The notes under the pieces were generated by a model that had not been told where the DNA came from, ran no database searches, and saw only the letters and a list, made by a program, of their open reading frames with translations. 64,000 nt of DNA from Schistocephalus solidus (Eukaryota > Platyhelminthes > Cestoda > Diphyllobothriidea > Diphyllobothriidae): assembly GCA_017591395.1 (NCBI GenBank), contig WEDG01003233.1, positions 1-64,000 of the forward strand, written 5' to 3'. Within the stretch, counting starts at the first letter, position 1. Every line of letters starts with the position of its first letter. The position numbers and the translations under genes were made by a program. Below are positions 39,501 to 48,500 of the stretch, one piece after another.

Positions 39501-42500
39501 TACGACTGTCAGGCCTCATTAGGCGCACGAGAGTTCGAAAACCGGAGGTGACTGAAAGCGATAACTATTGAGTGGAATGTTTCAAGTCACTGTGTAAAAA
39601 AGTAAATTAACATGACAAATAAAAGAGAGTAGATTTTATATTTATGAGACGCAGAGGCCGTCACTTTAATTGAATAACAGCCCAGAAACAACGGTTTGTT
39701 TCAGAAGAAACATTTGGCATCATTTGTGTCCTCAAATACATCAAAATGCAGTTAACATGGTTATCAGTTAATTTGGTTAGCCACCTACTGGAGTCAAATT
39801 TTTAAGAAGAAGAAGAAGATTGATGATGCTTATGCTGGTGATGCTGATGTGATGATGATGCTGATGATGATACTGATGATGCTGCTGATCATGCTGATGC
39901 TGATGATGATGCTGATGATGCTTATGCTGATGATTCTGATGCTGATGATGCTTATGCTGATTATGATACTGATGATTCTGATGCTGATGATGATTATGAT
40001 AATGCTTATGCTGATGATGAGGATGCTGCTGAGGATGATGATGATGGTGACGATGACGCTGATGCTTATGCTGATGATGATGCTGCTGATGATGCTGCTA
40101 ATGATTCTGATGATGATGATGCTGCTGCTGATGATGATGATTATGATGATGATGCTGATGATGCTTATAATGATGATGCTGATGATAATGGTGATTCTGA
40201 TGCTGCTGCTGCTGATGATGATGATGCTGATGATGATACTGATGATGATGCTGCTGCTGATGACGATGATGATGACTATGATGATGTTGATGACGATGAT
40301 GATGACGATGATGATGCTGATGATGCTTATGCTGATGCTGCTTATGAGGATGTGATGATGATGATGGTGGTGGTGATGGTGATGATGATGATGGTGATTA
40401 TGATGCTGATGAGGATGATGCTGATGCTGCGGATGCATGCTGGTACATGCTACCGGGCATACAACGAACGGAGAGCCCGGACGGGTTCTCTCTCTCTCTC
40501 TCACACCTCTAGGAACATATTAAAACATAATTACCTTCGGTTGGCATAGTTTTGTCAGCAGGTTCGGACGGCTGAGGCTCACTGACGGGTTTTAAAACCG
40601 ACTGTTCGCTCTCCTTGTAGAGGATCTAAGAGGAGAGTTTGAAAAATAGAGGCATTAACTTCGGCTAGCACTGGCAAAGGCCCCAATATATAAGAGGGTA
40701 AAAGGTATGTTGGAATCAGACCTACCCCCGGCACCATCGCTTTGATGTCTGGCAGACTTTCGTAGAACAATCGGGTGTCTTCGTCTTCAAAAATGGGATT
40801 GTTTACAACATCGATCTCCTAAAGAAGGTAAGACGTGTCAGCAAAATTCGATCAGTGTAGGTGTAAGTCCTACTTACAATTAATAGGTAGCTTTTACGTA
40901 CTTGGCGAAAATAGGGGTAAGCCTGCGTATGTAGTACGAATGGGAATATTATTTTGTGCATTCGTTGATGAGCGCTCACCTATCGTTAACGGAACTCACT
41001 CATCCAGTTCTGCCTTGGGGCTAATACTCGAACCGCGCCAGTGGTAGTAGCCCCGCCGCTAGTAGGAGCAGAGGTAGAGTAAAAATTGGTGAGCGTTCAT
41101 CAACGAATGCAGTCAGTATTCCCGATCTAAACCAGCAAGATAACGAGCCCGTGGAGCAGTGGGTTAGAGCGTGGGATCAACAGGTTGTGGGTTCGAGTCT
41201 CAGGTGAAACACTACCTGGGGTTTAGTATGACTGGCTGATGACGGCTAATCAGACAGAAATTGCCATTTCAATCTCTCTTGTCTTTGCCGGCATTGGTAT
41301 TCAGATTCTTCTGTGCTCAAACATGAGCATTAGAACATACAGAGCGCAAATGCGCCTCACTAGGAAACCAATCTTGCGATTTCAGTAAGTGAAATTTTGT
41401 AGATCTACGAAACCCCTTAAGGACAAATCGATATCAAAGAATATGCGAATTTTACCGCCACATCTCAATTCCATTTTACCCTCTCTCCGTTCAACTGCGA
41501 TTTAAATTTTTATTAGTTCCACGACCACTAGTAGTATTCCCAGAAAAAATGGCAATTACAGCTCCATACAGTAACGGCTATGCTGTTCGCTCCTGTTGCC
41601 TTCGTGACCATGTCTGGTTCGCGCCAGACGAGGCACGACTTAAGCTGAATCAGGTAGGAATACTACCTGTCGCCAATATTTCTTAATGAACCTTCCTTTC
41701 TCCGAGATTAAGCGAACGACCGCGCAAAGTTTGTGAAACGAAACTTATCAGTTAAGCAGAGTTTGCACAGCAAAAGATCTTCAGATAGGCGCGATATAAG
41801 ACAACTGCGTAGGCCTCCTCTTTCGAGACAAAGTGTGCGTTTAGCTAACGGTCGTGGAACCCTCACTGACCCAGGTGAGGTGTGGGACATGCCCGTCCTG
41901 ATATGCTGCGATGCCCCAAACTGGATGCCTCGTGGAAAGCAACCTGGCGACAAGTAATAAAGAAAAAGCGGTGTGGTTGGTTGACAACGAAATGTTTGTT
42001 ATCTGGAGTCTACGGCAAACATCGCTCAGAACACCTACTCAGACCCAATAGGCTGAAAATTTTCCATAGATAATATAGGCCCAAATGGGAAACTTACCAC
42101 AGCTTCACGCAACTGTCCATCAGCATCAAGACCATCCTCTGAGTCTGGGGAAAGGGCAAAAAAGCAAGAATTTACACTATGAAGAAGAGACATCGAAACC
42201 ATGAGCTGCCTGTGACAGTTCGACCACCGCGAACGACGATGCACACCGCGCAGCGCACGCAGTAAACGCAGGGCGGTGACTTGCGCGCGACTTGCAGAGC
42301 ATTTAAAGCGCCATCTTCTCCCCACAAGGCACGTACTTGGTTTTCATGAGGGTGGCTCAGAACTCACACCAATGAGAGTTCCACAAGGGCAGTACTTGGT
42401 AGGGAAACACTGCAGGCTGCCTCTCAGTTCTAAGAATTGCCCCGCTATTTTGTAACCTTCAAAGCCACGACCAAGCACACCTTGACCGATTCAAACGCGT

Positions 42501-45500
42501 CGAATTTATTAGAGTCATAAAAGCTGTAACGGGGACGAAGACGCGAGCACTGAGACGGTAGATTTAGTAGTCTGAGCTTTGAGAGGGGAGTTCGTCATCA
42601 CTTTTGGAGTGCAACAACATGTGAACATTCGTTGACGAACGCTCACTCACTCGTTTCGTTCTGCTTTGGGGCTCATTCTCGAGCCCCGCCAGCAGCCGCA
42701 CAGCGGCTAGACAGAGAACGTTGGTTAAAGCGTTGGACAAGGGAGCCTGGAATGGCCATTTCTGGCTCATTAGCCCTCACCAACCAGTCATAACCAGCCC
42801 CAGGTGTTTCGCCACCCGAGGCTCGAACCTACAAACTGCTGAATGGTTAGGGCGTTGGACTTTTGTTCAACAGTTCACGAGTTCGAGCCTCGGGTAGGGC
42901 ACCACCTGGGGTTGGGTATGGCTGGTTGATGACGGCTAATGAGCCATAAATGGTCATTACAGTTTCCCTTCTCTTTGCTGGCAAGGTTCTCAGTGTGTGA
43001 ACATTAACGTAGGCGTACAGTGCGGATGGGTGGATTTACATCCGTAACTGGATCTGGTTCACGGCGCCTGGTCGCAAGGCGTGATAGCAGTGATTGTCCT
43101 CCGCTTCGACGACCAATAGTCTTACTTAGCCCACACCTTTCTCGCAGGCTTAATCGATGATCGGCCAGCTGAAGGGACTCCTAAGCAAACTCCGGCGAAA
43201 TAATATAATTTAGCTCGACGGATGGCGAAGGACAAAGCCAACTGATAAAGCACCAGTCAAGTTCTATGGACTGCCCAAAATCCATAAGCCCAAAGTTCTC
43301 CTGCGACCAATTGTTCCCCTGAAAGGCAGTCCCACATACAATCTAGTTAAATTGATGGCTCAAAAACTCAACTTTCCTCGAGAGGATTCTGGGACTTCAA
43401 TCAACTCGGCCTCCCAACTCCTTGGCAACGTTCGGGGAAAAACTATCCGGTCCAAACAAATTATGGTATCCTTCGACGTTGTCTCAATATTCACGTCCAT
43501 TCTACCAGACTTGGCGCACGATGTGCTACGCAAATGGTTTGAAGAAAAGTACGAAACAATGGGGCCCCTAAAAAATTGAGTACCTGATGCAACTTTTTGT
43601 AGTCTACCAACGAACCTTTTCCACCTTCAATGATATACCATACGAACCAAGCAAAGTAACACCCATGGGTCCACCAATAGTCAGCCAATTTGTGGAATTT
43701 GTCCTACAGGAGCTGGAAAGGGTCGCTTTTAACCACTAAAGACCACCATCTTGACGTCGATACGCGGATGATGCATTTGTCATTATTGAGGGGGACAGGC
43801 TATCGGGTTTTCAAGACCTGCTTAACGGCACCTTCTCCGACATCCAATTTACAAGAACAGAAGAGGAAGCCGACAAATTACCCAACAAACGTAATACACA
43901 GCCCAACTCAGTGAACAAAGGATGGGTCAGCGAGTAATACGGGACCGGTGGCAATGGGATTTTTTTGGATGGGGCTAAATGAATAAAAGGAGAGCGCCAA
44001 CCTACTCCTAACCCTATCCATTGTTTTCAATAGGGTAAGCATTCTTTGCCGGGTTAGTAGGGTCGCACAATAGTTTGTTGTCCTGACAAGTGTGCGGATT
44101 GCGGGATCCGGTGGCTTTACCTCAGGCCGATTAATAGGCGCGATATCATTCCTAGCTGATCTGATTCCCTTTTACTCGGACCCTTGACGGGAGGAAGAAT
44201 GAGGCTCGTTCCACGCGACCTTTTAGTATCAAAGTAAAACGGATGTGTTTTGAAACTACCGCAGCGTCCTAATAGTCATCCCTTGGAAAGTTGCCATTTG
44301 GCTCGATATTTCGGTCCCCCAACCGTCAACTAAATGCTATGTGAGCCTACTAATCAGGCAACGAATGCTAACACTAACGAGCACAATGGATAGAGTTAGG
44401 GTTGCGTAAGCATGTGTTAAGGTCGCATATTACACGCTAACCTATCCTTTTCTCCCTGAATTGGGTCACGTATTACGTTCCGGCCAATGACCGTTGCTTG
44501 ACCATTAGCTGAACTTTGCGAGCAGGCCGGTGAGAAAAGGGGCAGGAACTGTTGGAGTCGTGGGCGTTAGACACCAACTCTAGCCACAGACATATTGACT
44601 TACCCAGTGTTATCAAACGCCACGCCCATGCAGCCAAGTGGCGCGGCTCACATCGCCACCAAGGTCAAACTCCGCCACCATGCCGTGAGACCACTATCAG
44701 CTGAGCGGCACGAACCAGACCCAGTCATGGACGTAACCCCCAACCTCCCCCACCCCTACGATACGATTGCATAAATGTTCCCCCATTGGTGCACTCCAAC
44801 AGTCTCTGATCATGAATTCCTGTCCGAGTTCGAAAGCTCAGACTACTAAACCTGCCGTTCCAGCGACCGCGTCTTTCAACAAGAACTTGGGATGCGCATA
44901 TTTGCTTCTATTCGTAGTAAATAAAATGTTGATATTCCATGGGGACAAATCTCTTCCATCGCCCATGCGACAGTCAACTGCCCGAGCCTACCTCTACGTG
45001 CGCCATTACATCTACCCACATTTACAGACGCTGTGCAGCCTGATTAATGCGCACAGTGAGCCAATCTGACAACTTTTAGTCCAGCAACCCGTTAGAAAGG
45101 ACAGAGCATGTCTGTGCAGACTCCGGCACAGTGTCACCGGAACTGAGAAGACTCAAAAGATTGTGAGGTGACAGTGCTCCTTAGGTAAACACACGCTGCT
45201 GGACGAACTGACAACGGGGGACAATGCGCTCTTCTACCGAGGACACGGGGCAATAGTTTCGCAGAACCATACTGCCCACCTTCCCCCCACACCCTCCCTA
45301 GCACTGACGAAATTTTCTGCCTGCAGTTTTTACTCGTCTGTATAGTCCTACTTTAGAGTCCAGGAAGCGGGTCGACGTTGGATGGTGTTCAAGTGATGTC
45401 GTGGAAAGTGAGAAATCGGTAACATGCTGAAACCTGTGTGATAAACATTACGAGCTAGGTTAAGGAAACATGATACAAATTATTGACAAAGCCAAGCCTC

Positions 45501-48500
45501 GCAGACTTTCGCTTCCCCTGAAACGAATGGAAGTAATGAGTTCTCTATAAAAATCGGATTTCGGACTCGACTGTACGTGTACTTCAATAAACTTCTGGTT
45601 CCAGCGATCGCACATTCTGTTGCTTCTTTTTCTTCTTCTTCTTCGTCAAAACTGCATCCTGGAACTCGGTTCTTTCCCTCTATCGACAGTGTTTACTGAG
45701 CAACAATGCATACCCTATTATCCACCCCCTGCATTTCATACATGCGAGGTAATAGTGAAAAGGGGCGAACTCGGAGGCATTCGGACCCATAACCGAAGGG
45801 GCAAGGCTTCGGTATAGGCAACGCTCTAACGACCTGAGTTGCGAGGCTCCGATGGGAATCCTTGAAAAAATGTTCATCCGTTGTCATCTTCGTCGTCGTC
45901 AAAACGCAGTCTAAGAGCACCAACGAAGCGAACGTGACAGTTCTACATTTCTTTGAGACGTTAAAAGCCAATCTTCATTCTATCATGAATAGAGGGGCCA
46001 ATCTGTGCCGCATGGGGGTGAATTTTACAAATCTAGTCCGACTGCGGGACGAAAGTGTTGGCTCTGGATGTACCGCTGGATCACACAACCACTCTTTCAA
46101 AGAACAAACCATTAAGTTTTCCTAAAACCTGACTGTTTTCTGTGAAGAGGTGGAGGGCAGGCGGGCCAGATCCGGGAACGTTAGACTGTGCATATTTTTG
46201 TTCAGATCCTAGATTTTACGTTGCCCTTGCGTGCTTTTGGGTCGGGAGGGCAGGTAGATTTGCGGCAAAAAGTTCACGGAGGTCAAAGAAGCAGTCTGGC
46301 TCCTCTGTATCTGGCTAAGGACGCTAAACTCCAGACCTGCCATCGTAATGTTCAGCATATTTAAATCTGTGGGATATTTTTTGCACAAAAATAATATATG
46401 GGGGAGGGACAAACCTGTAATCAAGGCCGCCGCTGAGAGTGGCAATTCTTCATCCACCACATCAGAAAACAGGCTGACCGACTCGTGGAACTTGCGGCAG
46501 GCGGCAATAAGTTGTTCAGCCCTCTCCTTCCGTTCGGCGTGCAGTTCTCCACGATTGGCCAGATGAGCCCGGTTGGAGGCCAGAACCCGTCGTGTCTCAC
46601 TGGCCATTGCCATGAGGCGAGACCGTGCACCGGAGTAGTAGTCCTGGAAAAGGCCACGGCACTTGGTTTTGCGCTCATTTGGCAAGAAAGTGGACCGCGG
46701 AACCGGGATGCCTAACTGCTCAGACAAAAGCCTAGGGGTACGAGCGTACGAAAGAGGAAGAATAGAGCATCAGCATCATTCGCATGGATGGGGGTTTCAA
46801 CGTCCTCAAAGGAGAGCACGCCACTTTGACCGAGAGAGATCAAGATATCAATCACAAGGTCAAACTCGTGTTCTGTAAGCGTAGACGGGCTGGATAAATT
46901 ATTCATCCACTGCGTCCGGGTCCACAGTCAGTCTTCCAGACTCTGTGCGGTCACCGGATCGAGGAGGACGAGGGAGGCAAGAGCGAGAGTGCGCAAGATG
47001 CTGCGCGATTCTGTCTCACTATAAACTAATTCAGACACAAATCCCCGGTGCTGCACCACAGTGTGGATATCGTCGATTGCGAGAGTCGAATCAGCAAGGT
47101 GCGATGAGGAGAAGCAGGAACATCAATTTGGCTCTTGGCCAAAGTCAGCCTTGTTTAGTCCTCGGTGTTGTGTGTCCGAGGCAGAATGGCAACTCGTTAA
47201 GGCATACTTATCGAAAATCAGTGTGTTGATTTTTCATGCTCCAATGGGCTGGAATAAGTATCTCAGGGCTGCCATAATAAGGCAGTAAATTGCAGAAAAA
47301 AGTGCAAAGTCAAGAAGTGGACACGATCAAGGACGGTGCTTCCGCGACATTCGAATAGTAGACGTAAACGTTCCTAGTCACAAACGCAAATCAATGAATG
47401 CGGTATTAACGATATGCATAGCTATTATTAACCCGTGAAAAAGCTAGGTATATGATTTTATCTATAGAAAACAATAAGTTGGTCATATAAACAAACAAAA
47501 AACAGTTTGGCTTGATCAGGTTAGACGGTTAAGACAAAAGCGGTATCATTACTAATTTAAATGAAGAGCATAGAAGTGATGACTCGTTACCGCACCCAAA
47601 TTACCCAATCAATAACAACGGAGGTGGTTGATGCTTACGTACATACTAAACTCACTAGGGCTTGAGATACGAAAGTCCACATATTGCATATGCAACTTCA
47701 AGCGGTATTCAAAAAATAGGATCCAAAAGGAGAATTAAGTATGAAAAACGGTAAATAGGGGTGAGTATAAAGAGGGGGAAGAGGAGGAGGAGGAGGAGGA
47801 GGAGGAGGAGGAGGAGGAGGAGAAGGAGGAGGAGGGAGGAGGAGGAGGAGGAGGAGGAGGAGGAGGAGGAGGAGGAGGAGGAGGAGGAGGAGGAGGAGGG
47901 AGGAGGAGGAGGAGGAGGAGGAGGAGGAGGAGGAGGAGGAGGAGGAGGAGGAGGAGGAGGAGGAGGAGGAGGAGGAGGAGGAGGAGGAGGAGGAATAGAA
48001 TAAACCGAAAGACGCACTGGCAGACCAAATGTTTAATCACCTAATTTTCCGTGGAATTAGACCGGCCCAGTCATCTCCGCATACGCGCAGAAAACTCGTT
48101 ATTATACCAATATTTGTGTAGGACTCCTTGTCGCCGTAGGTGAGTTGGGTCAACTGAGAGGAGAGGATACGAACACTATCCGAATCCGGTAGTACGCCAA
48201 TCGTTATGAGATCCGCAAACAGAACAAGGTCCAGACGAAGTTTTGAGAGGTTAAGAGACTACAACCGAGGTAGGAGTCAGAGCAATGCACCAACGGGAAT
48301 CATACCTTTTCAGACTTTTGTTGAGAGAAGGATTTCCGCCAGGCATCAAGCAGGAGACCACTAAACTCTGAGTAACGTCGGTACATGACGGAACAAAGAT
48401 GAAGCATGAAAGCAATGTCGGACATTTTGATTTTAGCTTCGGTAACGGCCGAAGCGACTTCACCAACATATTTCGAGAGGTTGAGACCCTCAAAATCTGT

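Noticed and set aside
39830..40504. Long Met-rich and Ile/His-rich open frames
   Set aside because: They are translations of a GAT/GCT tract on both strands, with no non-repetitive coding sequence.
45360..45660. Solo LTR suggested by TATAAAAATC and AATAAA spacing
   Set aside because: No second copy, no TG/CA ends and no primer-binding or polypurine tract could be confirmed.
47709..48040. Poly-Pro, poly-Leu and poly-Glu/Gly open frames
   Set aside because: Products of the GGA/TCC tract in all frames; flanked by UPF2 intron sequence.
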